From contig JAEZCN010000207.1 in the NCBI GenBank assembly GCA_023433515.1, positions 1-25,477 of the forward strand: DNA of 25,477 nt, read 5' to 3'. The DNA is from Pseudomonadota bacterium (lineage in GTDB: Bacteria; Pseudomonadota; Gammaproteobacteria; Steroidobacterales; Steroidobacteraceae). A program made the position numbers and the translations under genes. The notes beneath the pieces were generated by a model. The model did not search any database. It worked only from the letters and a program-made list of their open reading frames with translations, and had not been told where the DNA came from. Shown piece by piece: positions 17,804 through 25,477 of this stretch. Within the stretch, counting starts at the first letter, position 1. Every line of letters starts with the position of its first letter.

Positions 17804-19366
17804 ATGATCAAACAACTGCTCGACCTGCTGATTCTCGTCCTCGCGGTGCTCGCGGTGCCCGTGATCCTGGTGTGCATCTACGATCAGCTGGTGCTGGGTC
17901 CGAAGCGGCCGCTGACCGACGAGGGCGTGCCGGAGCCGGGACCTCGCTACGTGCAGTTCGCCTACAGCCTGCTGCCCTTCGTCATCATCGGCGCGATCAT
18001 GCAGATCGGCGTCAGACAAGTGTTCGGCTGGTTCAGCTCGCTGCTCGTGCCGCTCACCATCCTCGCGGCCCCGGTCGTGCTGGTATCCGCATACGATCGT
18101 TGGGTCGCCGCGCCCCGGCGCGCGAAGACCGCCGCCGGCAATCCGACGCGGCCCCCGCTTTACGTGCGCATTTCCAACGCGCTGCTGCCGATCGTGCTGA
18201 TCGCGGCGGTGCTGTTCATCGGTGTGCCGGTGGTATTCGGCTGGATCAGGGAAGTTTCGGTGCCGCTGAGCTGGCTCGCCGCGCCGGTCGCCCTGTGGTG
18301 CGCCGTGGACAGCTGGTTGTTCGCGCCACGTCGCGCCATCGCGGCGGGCTCGGCCAAGGTCCCGGATCCGCCGCTGCTGCGCGCCGCGTACGCCGTGCTG
18401 CCGATTCTGGTGGTCGCGGTCATCGTGCGCATGATCAGCGCCGAGTCGCTGGATTTCAGCCTGGTGCTGCTGGTGTTGTCGGTTGCCACGGGCGCCGTCT
18501 GGGCGATCGATCATTTCCTGCTTCGCAAGGCGCGCGAGGCCGCCGCCGCGGCGGCCAAGCCGGCGCCGATCGTGCTGCACGAGCCGGGCACCGTCGACTA
18601 TGCGCGCAGCTTTTTCCCGGTCGCATTCATCGTGCTGTTGGTCCGGGCCTTCATCTTCGAGCCGTTCCGCATTCCTTCGGACTCGATGATGCCGACGCTG
18701 CTCGACGGCGATTTCATCGTGGTCAACAAATACTCGTATGGGCTGCGCTGGCCCGTGATCAACCAGAAGTTCTTCGACGTCGGCTCGCCGCAGCGTGGCG
18801 ACGTGGTCGTGTTCCGTTACCCGCCGAATACGAGCATGAACTACATCAAGCGCCTCGTAGGCCTGCCGGGGGACCGGGTCGAGGTGCGTAACGATCAGCT
18901 GATCATCAACGGCGAGGCGATTCCCGCCGTCGAAGCCGGCCGCTTCACCGATGGCTGTTACATCGACATGCGTCTATCTACCGAGCAACTCGGGCAGCAT
19001 TCGCACGAGGTGATCTCATGCAACTCGCCGGTGGGGCCGGTGCGCGCATACCAGTTCGGGGGCAACCTCGAGGGCATGCCAGCCTGCGACCGCAAGTCGA
19101 TGGCCCAGAGGAACGAAGAACTGATCTGCAGCGAGCTGCCACCCGGCAACTGGCGGGACCGCAGCGACTACGTCTTCGCCAAGGTGGTGCCTGCCGGCCA
19201 TTACCTGATGATCGGCGACAATCGCGACAACAGCGAGGACAGTCGCGTCTGGGGTTTCGTCCCCGAAGAGAATCTGGTCGGCAAGGCGACGCGAATCTGG
19301 TTCAATTTCGACATGCAGCGCTCCACGGTGGTCAACTGGGAGCGTATCGGCCAAGGCATCGAGTGA
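17804..19366 (+). CDS. lepB: Signal peptidase I with a fourfold membrane anchor
   Basis: LepB cleaves Sec and Tat signal peptides at the outer face of the inner membrane. The catalytic domain is intact: box B IPSDSMMPTLL with nucleophile Ser294, box D NYIKRLVGLPGD with general base Lys349, and box E GDNRDNSEDSR (471-481). The protein has 520 residues, against 324 in E. coli. The excess is N-terminal: the normal two-helix anchor (helix, Asp, basic loop, LLP/FFP helix) is present four times, with the marker Asp at residues 27, 98, 169 and 236. Eight membrane helices would keep the N-terminus and catalytic domain on the periplasmic side. The start is ATG 17804. The gene lies 24 bases after lepA, its usual neighbour. 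Confidence 0.96.
   Translation: MIKQLLDLLILVLAVLAVPVILVCIYDQLVLGPKRPLTDEGVPEPGPRYVQFAYSLLPFVIIGAIMQIGVRQVFGWFSSLLVPLTILAAPVVLVSAYDRWVAAPRRAKTAAGNPTRPPLYVRISNALLPIVLIAAVLFIGVPVVFGWIREVSVPLSWLAAPVALWCAVDSWLFAPRRAIAAGSAKVPDPPLLRAAYAVLPILVVAVIVRMISAESLDFSLVLLVLSVATGAVWAIDHFLLRKAREAAAAAAKPAPIVLHEPGTVDYARSFFPVAFIVLLVRAFIFEPFRIPSDSMMPTLLDGDFIVVNKYSYGLRWPVINQKFFDVGSPQRGDVVVFRYPPNTSMNYIKRLVGLPGDRVEVRNDQLIINGEAIPAVEAGRFTDGCYIDMRLSTEQLGQHSHEVISCNSPVGPVRAYQFGGNLEGMPACDRKSMAQRNEELICSELPPGNWRDRSDYVFAKVVPAGHYLMIGDNRDNSEDSRVWGFVPEENLVGKATRIWFNFDMQRSTVVNWERIGQGIE
17831..18658 (+). repeat. Four tandem LepB anchor units (protein-level repeat)
   Basis: Units begin at LepB residues 10, 81, 152 and 219. Shared landmarks are a hydrophobic helix, then YDQLVLGPKRP, YDRWVAAPRRA, VDSWLFAPRRA and IDHFLLRKARE, a hydrophilic loop rich in Pro, then SLLPFV, NALLPIV, AVLPILV and SFFPVAF opening the second helix. 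The distance from marker Asp to the Pro is 31 residues in units 1-3 and 36 in unit 4. At the DNA level the copies are clearly diverged, so the duplication is old. Confidence 0.85.
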
Positions 19367-19389
19367 CGGCACTACACAACGGGCGTTCG

Positions 19390-19394
19390 GGAGG
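19390..19394 (+). promoter_or_regulatory. Strong ribosome binding site of the DUF4845 gene (GGAGG)
   Basis: GGAGG, four bases before ATG 19399, is the clearest Shine-Dalgarno in this operon and sets the start of the DUF4845 gene, whose open frame otherwise runs far into lepB. Confidence 0.6.
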
Positions 19395-19398
19395 ACGT

Positions 19399-19761
19399 AT
19401 GCGCAAACAACGTGGCGTGACGATGATCGGGTGGATATTCCTGCTGATTCCGATAGCGATCACGCTGTATGCCGCGATCCGGGTCACGCCGGTGTACATG
19501 AATTACTACAAGGTGGTCTCGGCGATGGAGAAGACGGCCAGTCAGCTCAAGGTCGAGGAAGCTGTTTCACCGCAGTCCGTACGATCCACGCTCGGCAGAC
19601 ATTTCGATACGGGCTACGTGGACGAGCTCAAAGCGGCGGATATCGATGTCCAGCGCGGCGATGGTGTCTGGTCGATGACGGCCGACTACGAGAAGACCGT
19701 CCCGTTGTTCGGCAACATGCATCTGCTCATGACGTTCAAGAAAACGGTTCCCATAAACTGA
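19399..19761 (+). CDS. DUF4845 single-pass membrane protein
   Basis: A 120-residue protein of unknown function, of a family usually encoded between lepB and rnc. The N-terminus RKQRGVTMIGWIFLL is a short basic head, Gly6, and a hydrophobic helix (about 9-28), very like a type IV pilin leader but with Gly instead of Glu at position 5 after the putative cleavage site. The remaining 90 residues are soluble and, by orientation, probably periplasmic. They end in a beta-like NMHLLMTFKKTVPI. GGAGG upstream supports the start. It is 32 bases after lepB and 14 before rnc, in the same operon. Function not inferred beyond an envelope location. Confidence 0.85.
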   Translation: MRKQRGVTMIGWIFLLIPIAITLYAAIRVTPVYMNYYKVVSAMEKTASQLKVEEAVSPQSVRSTLGRHFDTGYVDELKAADIDVQRGDGVWSMTADYEKTVPLFGNMHLLMTFKKTVPIN

Positions 19762-19775
19762 ATGCGGCGGCGCAC

Positions 19776-20468
19776 ATGGGTATGAGCCCGGCCAGCCTTG
19801 CGGACACGCTCCTCGCGCGGCTGGATTACGAGCCGCGCGATCGCGCGCTGTTCGCGGTCGCGCTCACCCATCGCAGCGCCGAGGGACCTAACAACGAACG
19901 TCTCGAGTTCCTCGGCGACTCGGTGCTCAACCTGTTGATGTCCGAGCGGCTGTACCGCGAATTCCCGTCCGCGAGCGAGGGCGACCTTTCGCGCCTGCGC
20001 GCGCGGCTGGTGAGCGAGGAGCCTCTGGCCGGGATCGCGCAGGTCATGCAGCTCGGCGAATTGCTGCACCTCGGCTCCGGCGAGCTCAAAACCGGAGGCT
20101 TCCGCCGACAGTCGATCCTCGCGGACGCCTTCGAGGCGCTGTGCGGCGCGCTGTATCTGGATGGCGGACTGGAAGTCGTTCGCGAGAAAATCGGCCCCAT
20201 GTTCGAAGCCCGCATCGCTTCGCTGCCCGAGCCCGCGACGCTCAAGGACGCGAAGACGCGGCTGCAGGAACACCTGCAATCGAAGGGGCGTCCGCTGCCG
20301 GCGTACTCCGTGAAACGCACGAGCGGCGAGCCGCATGCGCAGGTCTTCCTCGTGACGTGCGTATTACCCGACACAGGACTCGAAACCGAGGGAGAGGGCG
20401 CGAGCCGACGCCGCGCCGAACAGATCGCTGCACAGGCGGCGCTGAAGGAGCTGGGCCTGTATGAGTGA
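19776..20468 (+). CDS. rnc: Ribonuclease III
   Basis: RNase III cleaves double-stranded RNA, including the 16S/23S precursor stems. The 230-residue protein has the signature NNERLEFLGDSVL (about residues 39-51, catalytic Glu and Asp), the second acidic cluster LADAFEALCGALYLDGG, and a C-terminal double-stranded RNA-binding domain (about 155-228) from DAKTRLQEHLQSKG to RRRAEQIAAQAALKEL. ATG 19776 is used; ATG 19782 two codons later is equally possible. The gene overlaps era by 8 bases, the classical rnc-era coupling. Confidence 0.97.
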   Translation: MGMSPASLADTLLARLDYEPRDRALFAVALTHRSAEGPNNERLEFLGDSVLNLLMSERLYREFPSASEGDLSRLRARLVSEEPLAGIAQVMQLGELLHLGSGELKTGGFRRQSILADAFEALCGALYLDGGLEVVREKIGPMFEARIASLPEPATLKDAKTRLQEHLQSKGRPLPAYSVKRTSGEPHAQVFLVTCVLPDTGLETEGEGASRRRAEQIAAQAALKELGLYE

Positions 20469-21384
20469 TTTCCGCGCTACGCGCGAGGGGAGTGACCAGG
20501 CCTCATTCCGAGCCGGATTCGCGGCACTCGTCGGCCGGCCGAACGTCGGCAAGTCGACGCTGCTCAATGCGCTGGTCGGCGAAAAACTGTCGATCGTCAC
20601 GCCGCGCCCGCAAACCACGCGGCATCGCGTGCTGGGCGTGCTCAACCGGCCCGGCGTGCAGATCGCGTTCGTCGACACGCCAGGACTGCACCTCGGCGAG
20701 CGCCGCGCGCTCAACCGCGCGATGAATCGCACCGCCGCGGCCGCGCTGGCTGACGCCGACCTCGTCGTGTTCGTGGTCGAGGCGCTGCGCTTCGGCGACG
20801 AAGACGAAGCCGTCCTGAGACGCATCAAGGACTGCGGGCGCGGCTGCGTCGCGGTGGTGAACAAGGTCGACAAGGTTTATCCCAAGGACAAACTACTGCC
20901 GTTCGTGGCCGGGCTCGCGGGGCGCCACGAATTCCTCGACGTCGTGCCGGTGTCGGCGGAGAAGGGCGTCAATCTCGACCGCCTCATCGAGGTCATCGCA
21001 TCGCGGCTGCCGGAGTCCCCCGAACTGTTTCCGCCCGAGCAGCGCACGGATCGGGGAGAAGATTTCCAGATCGCCGAGACCATCCGCGAGAAACTCACGA
21101 TGGAGCTCGTGGAGGAGGTTCCCTACGGCATCGCCGTCGAAATCGAGCAGAAGAAAGAAGACGGCGAGCAGCTCGTCATCGACGCGGTGATCTGGGTCGA
21201 TCGGGCCGGGCAGAAACCCATCGTCATCGGCGCGAAGGGTGAACGCCTCAAGCGCGTCGGTCAGAAGGCCCGCCAGGAGCTCAACAAGCGGCTCGGCCGC
21301 CGCCTGCACCTCAATCTCTGGGTGAAGGTGCGCGAGGACTGGGCCGACGACGCGCGCGCCCTCGCGCAGCTCGGAATGGAATAG
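20461..21384 (+). CDS. era: GTPase Era
   Basis: Era is an essential GTPase that binds the 3' end of 16S rRNA during 30S maturation. The 307-residue protein has G1 GRPNVGKST (25-33), the G2 region TPRPQTTRHR, G3 DTPG, G4 NKVDK and the C-terminal KH RNA-binding domain with VIGAKGERLKRVG. The ATG overlaps the end of rnc. The N-terminus is a few residues longer than in E. coli (about 17 residues before AALVGRPN). The gene ends 7 bases before recO. Confidence 0.97.
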   Translation: MSDFRATREGSDQASFRAGFAALVGRPNVGKSTLLNALVGEKLSIVTPRPQTTRHRVLGVLNRPGVQIAFVDTPGLHLGERRALNRAMNRTAAAALADADLVVFVVEALRFGDEDEAVLRRIKDCGRGCVAVVNKVDKVYPKDKLLPFVAGLAGRHEFLDVVPVSAEKGVNLDRLIEVIASRLPESPELFPPEQRTDRGEDFQIAETIREKLTMELVEEVPYGIAVEIEQKKEDGEQLVIDAVIWVDRAGQKPIVIGAKGERLKRVGQKARQELNKRLGRRLHLNLWVKVREDWADDARALAQLGME

Positions 21385-21391
21385 CCGCTCG

Positions 21392-22093
21392 ATGCAACCC
21401 CGGGAACGCATCGCGCTCGAGCCTGCATTCGTGCTGCACCATCGGGAGTACCGCGATACCAGCCGGATCCTCGACGTATTCACCGCCCGGCACGGACGGC
21501 TCACCTTGTTCGCGCGCGGCGCGCGCGGACCGAAATCGAAGCTCGCCTCGCTGCTCATGCCGTTCCGTCCGCTACTGGTCTCGTGGACGGGACGCGGCGA
21601 CGCCGCGCAGCTTTCGGCGGCGGAGCCGGGCGCCGATGCGCCCGCCATGCCGCCGGGGCGGGTGATGTCGGGCTTCTACCTCAACGAGCTCATCATCAAC
21701 CTGACCACGCGTCACGACCCTCAACCGCAGATCTTCGAAGACTATTCACGCACGCTGCGGCGCCTGTGCATCGACACGCAGCCCGAGCCGGCGCTGCGCG
21801 TCTTCGAGAAACGTCTGCTCGAATCGATCGGTTACGGACTCGAATTCGACGTTTCGCCGGATATCCATTATCAATATCGCCCGGCGCAGGGATTGAGCGA
21901 GGTGCGCGAAGACGCTCCCGGTAGTTATTCCGGGCGCTGCCTGATTGCATTGCGCGAAGAGTCGCTCGACGATCCGCAGGCACTCGATGCCGCGCGTCGC
22001 GTGCTGCGCCAGGCACTGGATCATTGTCTCGAAGGCCGTGAATTGCGCACGCGCACGGTTGCGCGCGCGATGACGCGGCGAGGTGTGTCATGA
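21392..22093 (+). CDS. recO: DNA repair protein RecO
   Basis: RecO works with RecR in loading RecA on SSB-coated single strands and in annealing. The 233-residue protein has the N-terminal OB fold with LEPAFVLHHREYRDTSRIL and the basic patch FARGARGPKSKLASLL, followed by the helical C-terminal domain with GFYLNELIINLTTRHDP and FEKRLLESIGYGLEFD. The zinc-binding Cys cluster of some RecO proteins is absent, as in many Gammaproteobacteria. ATG 21392 follows era directly. The TGA overlaps the pdxJ ATG. Confidence 0.94.
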   Translation: MQPRERIALEPAFVLHHREYRDTSRILDVFTARHGRLTLFARGARGPKSKLASLLMPFRPLLVSWTGRGDAAQLSAAEPGADAPAMPPGRVMSGFYLNELIINLTTRHDPQPQIFEDYSRTLRRLCIDTQPEPALRVFEKRLLESIGYGLEFDVSPDIHYQYRPAQGLSEVREDAPGSYSGRCLIALREESLDDPQALDAARRVLRQALDHCLEGRELRTRTVARAMTRRGVS

Positions 22094-22845
22094 GTCTCGG
22101 ATACGGCGGAGCCACAGCCCGCAACATCGCCCTCGGCATCAACATCGACCACGTTGCCACCGTCCGGCAGGCGCGCCGCGCGCCGTACCCGGATCCGGTG
22201 CACGCGGGACTGCTGGCGGAGCAGGCGGGCGCGGACAACATCACGCTGCACCTGCGCGAGGATCGCCGTCACATCCAGGATCGCGACGTGCACTCGCTGC
22301 GGCCGTTGTTGCAGACCCGCATGAATCTCGAGATGGGCCTGACCAACGAGATGGTGGAGATCGCCGTCGGGGTACGGCCGCACGACTGCTGCCTCGTGCC
22401 CGAGAGTCGCCAGGAAATCACCACCGAGGGCGGACTCGACGTGGCCGCCGACCTCGAGCGCGTGAGTGCGGGCGTGAAGAAACTCGCCGCGGCCGGCATT
22501 CGGGTCGCGTTGTTCATCGGCCCGGACCCGGCGCAGATCGATGCCGCGAAACGCTCCGGTGCGCCCGTCATCGAACTACACACCGGTACATACGCCGATG
22601 CGACCGGCGGCGCGCAGGCGCGCGAGCTCGAGCGGCTGACGAGCGCGGCGAAATACGCGGCGGGACTCGGCCTCGAGGTGCACGCGGGCCATGGCCTCAC
22701 CTACAACAACGTCACCCCCGTCGCGGCCATTCCCGAGATCGTCGAGCTCAACATCGGCCATTGCATCGTCGCGCGCGCGATCTTCAGCGGTCTCGATGCC
22801 GCGGTGCGCGACATGAAGGCGCTGATGCGGGACGCACGCCGATGA
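22090..22845 (+). CDS. pdxJ: Pyridoxine 5'-phosphate synthase
   Basis: PdxJ condenses 3-amino-2-oxopropyl phosphate (from PdxA) with deoxyxylulose 5-phosphate to form pyridoxine 5'-phosphate. The 251-residue TIM-barrel protein has the diagnostic blocks LGINIDHVATVRQAR (residues 15-29), ITLHLREDRRHIQDRD, NLEMGLTNEM, CLVPESRQEITTEGGLD, and HAGHGLTYNNV with the active-site His. The start overlaps the recO stop and the stop overlaps the acpS ATG (ATGA both times). About 10 extra residues precede the usual N-terminus. Confidence 0.97.
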   Translation: MSLGYGGATARNIALGINIDHVATVRQARRAPYPDPVHAGLLAEQAGADNITLHLREDRRHIQDRDVHSLRPLLQTRMNLEMGLTNEMVEIAVGVRPHDCCLVPESRQEITTEGGLDVAADLERVSAGVKKLAAAGIRVALFIGPDPAQIDAAKRSGAPVIELHTGTYADATGGAQARELERLTSAAKYAAGLGLEVHAGHGLTYNNVTPVAAIPEIVELNIGHCIVARAIFSGLDAAVRDMKALMRDARR

Positions 22846-23300
22846 TCTTCGGTATCGGCGTCGACGTGCTCGAAGCCGCGCGGGTGAACAAGCTCTACGA
22901 CCGGTACGGCGAACATTTCGTCGAGCGGCTGCTCATGCCGGCCGAGCGGGAGCAGATGTCCAAAACGAAGCGCACCGAGCGGTTTCTCGCGATGCGTTTC
23001 GCGGCCAAGGAGGCCATCGTGAAGGCCATGGGAACGGGATTCGCGCATGGCATCTGGATTCGCGACGTCGGCATCGTGCAGAACGCGTGGGGCCGGCCGG
23101 AGGTCGTGTATTCCCCGCGCGGCGAAAAAGTGCGGCGCCAGCTCGGTATCGGCGGTGGGCACGTGACCCTGACCGACGAGGCGGGGCTCATCGTGGCGGT
23201 CGCGGTACTCGAGAGCGCGGAGCCCGCGAAGCGCGTGGCGCGCAAGCGCGCGCGGCGCAAGACAGCGCGTGCGACGACACGTCGCCGGGGACGCCGATGA
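22842..23300 (+). CDS. acpS: Holo-[acyl-carrier-protein] synthase with a basic C-terminal tail
   Basis: AcpS transfers 4'-phosphopantetheine from CoA to apo-ACP. The core has the magnesium/CoA-binding Asp8 in IFGIGVDVLEAAR and Glu57 in RFAAKEAIVKAMGTG. The protein has 152 residues, about 26 more than E. coli AcpS (126). The extra is a tail (about 127-152) that is mostly Arg, Lys and Ala; roughly 14 of the last 23 residues are basic. The core ends normally at AVAVLES. The start overlaps pdxJ and the stop overlaps the exonuclease ATG. Confidence 0.95.
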   Translation: MIFGIGVDVLEAARVNKLYDRYGEHFVERLLMPAEREQMSKTKRTERFLAMRFAAKEAIVKAMGTGFAHGIWIRDVGIVQNAWGRPEVVYSPRGEKVRRQLGIGGGHVTLTDEAGLIVAVAVLESAEPAKRVARKRARRKTARATTRRRGRR

Positions 23301-24106
23301 ACACACTGGTATTCGACATCGAGACCGTTCCGGACGTGGAATTCGGGCGCCGGCTCTACGGCCTCGAAGGGCTGTCCGACGAAGAGGTCGGCAAGGCCAT
23401 GCAGGCGCGCGCGCGCCAGGAATCCGGCAGCGATTTCCTCCCGCACGACCAGCATCGCATCGTCGCGATCTCCTGCGCGTTCCGCTCGCGCGAGGGATTC
23501 CGCGTGTGGAGCCTGGGAGAGGAGTCCGCCTCCGAGCGCGAACTCGTGATGCGGTTCTTCGATGGCATCGAAAGATTCTCGCCGGACCTCGTGAGCTGGA
23601 ACGGCGGCGGCTTCGATCTGCCGGTGCTCCACTACCGCGCCTTGCGCCACAAGGTGCAGGCGCCTCGCTACTGGGAAACCGGCGACGAGGACACCTCGTT
23701 TCGCTACAACAACTACCTGGGGCGTTTTCACTGGCGCCACATCGACGTGATGGACGTGTTGTCCGCCTACCAGTCGCGCGCACGGGCGGCGCTGTCGGAC
23801 ACGGCCGTGCTGCTCGGCTACCCGGGCAAGCTGGGCTTCGACGGTTCGCAGGTCTGGGGCGCGTATCTCGCGGGGGACCTGACGCGCATCCGCCGCTACT
23901 GCGAGACCGACGTCATCAATACCTGGCTGGTCTTCCTGCGCTTCCAGCACATGCGCGGCCGGCTCACCGACGCGGGACTCGCGGACGAAATCGCGCGCAC
24001 GCGCGCATGGCTCGCCGAGGCACGCCTGCCGCACTTCGATGAATTCCTCGCGGCGTGGCCACCCGAAAGCGCGGCCACCGGAGACGTCGAGGGAGTCACT
24101 TCGTGA
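23297..24106 (+). CDS. Predicted PolB-like 3'-5' exonuclease
   Basis: A 269-residue DEDD-superfamily exonuclease related to the proofreading domain of family B polymerases (PF10108 type). The acidic residues fit: Asp7 and Glu9 in VFDIETVPD (Exo I), Asp107 in WNGGGFDLPVLHYRAL (Exo II), and Tyr201/Asp205 in YCETDVINTW (Exo III, YxxxD, so the DEDDy type). There is no polymerase domain. Its likely role is trimming of DNA or RNA 3' ends; the actual substrate is not known. ATG 23297 overlaps the acpS stop, and its TGA overlaps the rlmD GTG, so it is embedded in the operon. Confidence 0.9.
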   Translation: MNTLVFDIETVPDVEFGRRLYGLEGLSDEEVGKAMQARARQESGSDFLPHDQHRIVAISCAFRSREGFRVWSLGEESASERELVMRFFDGIERFSPDLVSWNGGGFDLPVLHYRALRHKVQAPRYWETGDEDTSFRYNNYLGRFHWRHIDVMDVLSAYQSRARAALSDTAVLLGYPGKLGFDGSQVWGAYLAGDLTRIRRYCETDVINTWLVFLRFQHMRGRLTDAGLADEIARTRAWLAEARLPHFDEFLAAWPPESAATGDVEGVTS

Positions 24107-25443
24107 GTCGCGCGGCGCGCGCGGCCAACGCCGCGCTCGAGTCCGGCGTCGTCGCGGATCTGACCCACGAGGCCGAAGGTGTCGTGCGCGCGTCGGAGAC
24201 GCAGGGCAAGACGGTGTTCGTCGCGGGCGCGTTGCCCGGCGAGCGAATTTCGTTCCGCCGCCGAAGCTTTCACAAGAGCCACGACGAGGCGGAACTCGTC
24301 GAGGTCCTCGAGCCGTCGCCCGACCGTGTCACGCCGCGCTGCGCGCACTTCGGTGTGTGCGGCGGGTGCGCGCTCCAGCATCTCGATCCGGCGGCGCAGA
24401 TCGCGTCGAAGCAGAAGGAGCTCGCGAGCAATCTCGAGCGCATCGGCAAGGTGTCGCCCGAGACATGGCTCCCGCCCTTGTTAGGGCCGGTGTGGGGATA
24501 TCGGCGGCGCGCGCGCCTGTCCGCGCGTTACGTGACGAAGAAGGGCCGGAGCCTGGTCGGGTTCCGCGAGAAGCAGGGCAAGTACGTCGCCGACGTACGG
24601 CGCTGCGAAGTGCTCGCGGAGCCGGTAGGTGGACTGGTCGAGGCGCTCGGCGAACTGCTCACGGGCATGGAACGGCGCGAGAGCATTCCGCAGATCGAGG
24701 TGTCGTTGTCCGACGGAGAGCGAGTGCTCGTGCTGCGCGTGCTCGATCCCCTGGGCGAGCGCGACCTCGCGAGCCTCTCCGGATTCGAAAGAACCCACGG
24801 CCTGCGCATCATGTTGCAGCCGGGCGGGCTCGATACCATCATCCCGCTGACGCCCGGACCCGTCGACCTTCACTACCGGCTGGACGAGTTCGAGCTGAAG
24901 CTCGACTTCGGCCCGTCGGACTTCGTGCAGGTCAACGCGGCCATCAATCACGGCATGGTCGCCCGCGCAATCGAACTACTCGAGGTCCGACCCACGGACC
25001 GGGTCCTGGATCTGTACTGCGGCCTGGGCAATTTCACGCTGCCCCTGGCCCGGCATGCGGGCTCGGTAGTTGGCGTCGAAGGTGAACCAGGTCTCATCGA
25101 GCGGGCCCGCGGCAATGCCCGCAACAACGGGGTGACCAATGCCGAATTCCACGTGGCCGACCTGTCGGCGGCCCCCGACGCCACGGTCCCCTGGCTGCGC
25201 GGCGGGTACGATGCGGTGCTGTTAGACCCGCCGCGCGTCGGCGCGCGTGAGGTTTTGAGCGCCGTGGCACATATCGCGCCTCGCAGGGTGGTGTATATCT
25301 CGTGCCACACCGGCTCGTTGGCGCGGGACCTGGGCGTGCTAGTCCACGAACATGGGTTCCGCTTACGTGCCGCCGGTGTACTTGATATGTTTCCGCACAC
25401 GACACACGTGGAGTCCATGGCGGTGCTCGACCGGGCATCGTAG
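24103..25443 (+). CDS. rlmD: 23S rRNA (uracil(1939)-C(5))-methyltransferase
   Basis: RlmD (RumA) methylates U1939 of 23S rRNA with SAM. The 446-residue protein has an N-terminal TRAM domain (about 13-70), four Cys for a [4Fe-4S] cluster (80, 86, 89 in CAHFGVCGGC, and 168), and a C-terminal Rossmann methyltransferase domain with DLYCGLGNFTLPLA (303-316), LLDPPRVGARE, catalytic Cys401 and the base Glu437 in HTTHVESM. The motif around Cys401 reads SCHTGSLARD instead of the common SCNPATLARD. The GTG start at 24103 overlaps the exonuclease stop (GTGA); the earlier ATG 24055 would overlap that gene by about 50 bases. RlmCD-type alternatives are less likely given the Fe-S pattern. Confidence 0.93.
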   Translation: MSRAARAANAALESGVVADLTHEAEGVVRASETQGKTVFVAGALPGERISFRRRSFHKSHDEAELVEVLEPSPDRVTPRCAHFGVCGGCALQHLDPAAQIASKQKELASNLERIGKVSPETWLPPLLGPVWGYRRRARLSARYVTKKGRSLVGFREKQGKYVADVRRCEVLAEPVGGLVEALGELLTGMERRESIPQIEVSLSDGERVLVLRVLDPLGERDLASLSGFERTHGLRIMLQPGGLDTIIPLTPGPVDLHYRLDEFELKLDFGPSDFVQVNAAINHGMVARAIELLEVRPTDRVLDLYCGLGNFTLPLARHAGSVVGVEGEPGLIERARGNARNNGVTNAEFHVADLSAAPDATVPWLRGGYDAVLLDPPRVGAREVLSAVAHIAPRRVVYISCHTGSLARDLGVLVHEHGFRLRAAGVLDMFPHTTHVESMAVLDRAS

Positions 25444-25477
25444 AGGGGGCTCCCGAGATAGGAACGACGGTGACCCT

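Noticed and set aside
25444..25477. Terminator after rlmD
   Set aside because: Only a weak GGG/CCC pairing is visible and the window ends; no T-run.

Overview
The window is about 25.5 kb of G+C-rich chromosomal DNA (roughly two thirds G+C by eye), densely packed with housekeeping genes, nearly all on the + strand and many joined by 4-base ATGA/GTGA stop-start overlaps. The gene order rpoE-rseA-rseB-lepA-lepB-rnc-era-recO-pdxJ-acpS and the prfB-lysS pair are typical of Gammaproteobacteria. The high G+C, the SdhAF4 (DUF1674) protein beside the sdh genes and the DUF2339/DUF3999 pair suggest a Xanthomonadales/Nevskiales/Steroidobacterales-like lineage; that placement is inference.

Layout. 1-2794: end of prfB, lysS and murI (translation termination, Lys-tRNA charging, D-Glu for peptidoglycan), overlapping one another. 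2856-3737: a stand-alone alpha/beta-hydrolase-fold gene, with a sigma70-like promoter at the murI stop, whose nucleophile elbow has Arg in place of Ser. 3793-7898: two overlapping envelope genes of unknown function, a very large DUF2339 multi-spanning membrane protein and a DUF3999 exported protein. 7895-8776 (minus): ygfZ, converging on DUF3999 with overlapping stop codons. 8849-13109: a succinate dehydrogenase cluster, sdhAF4-sdhC-sdhD-sdhA-sdhB-sdhE-ygfX, with an assembly factor at each end. 13238-15909: the envelope-stress sigma factor rpoE, its anti-sigma factor rseA and the regulator rseB, then a small glutaredoxin-like gene in the place where E. coli has rseC; a good sigmaE-type promoter precedes rpoE. 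15983-25443: lepA, lepB, a DUF4845 gene, rnc, era, recO, pdxJ, acpS, a PolB-like 3'-5' exonuclease and rlmD, a compact translation/secretion/RNA-processing operon.

The most unusual object is LepB. Its catalytic domain is ordinary, but its membrane anchor has been multiplied: the two-helix anchor unit is present four times in tandem, the first three spaced exactly 71 residues apart, giving 520 residues against 324 in E. coli. Other items worth a look are the pseudo-hydrolase, the two SDH assembly factors in one operon, a possible ATT start for ygfX, a basic tail on AcpS, a pilin-like N-terminus on the DUF4845 protein, and a strand-biased octamer. No mobile elements, CRISPR arrays, tRNA or rRNA genes were seen, and no stretch over 300 bases lacks a gene.
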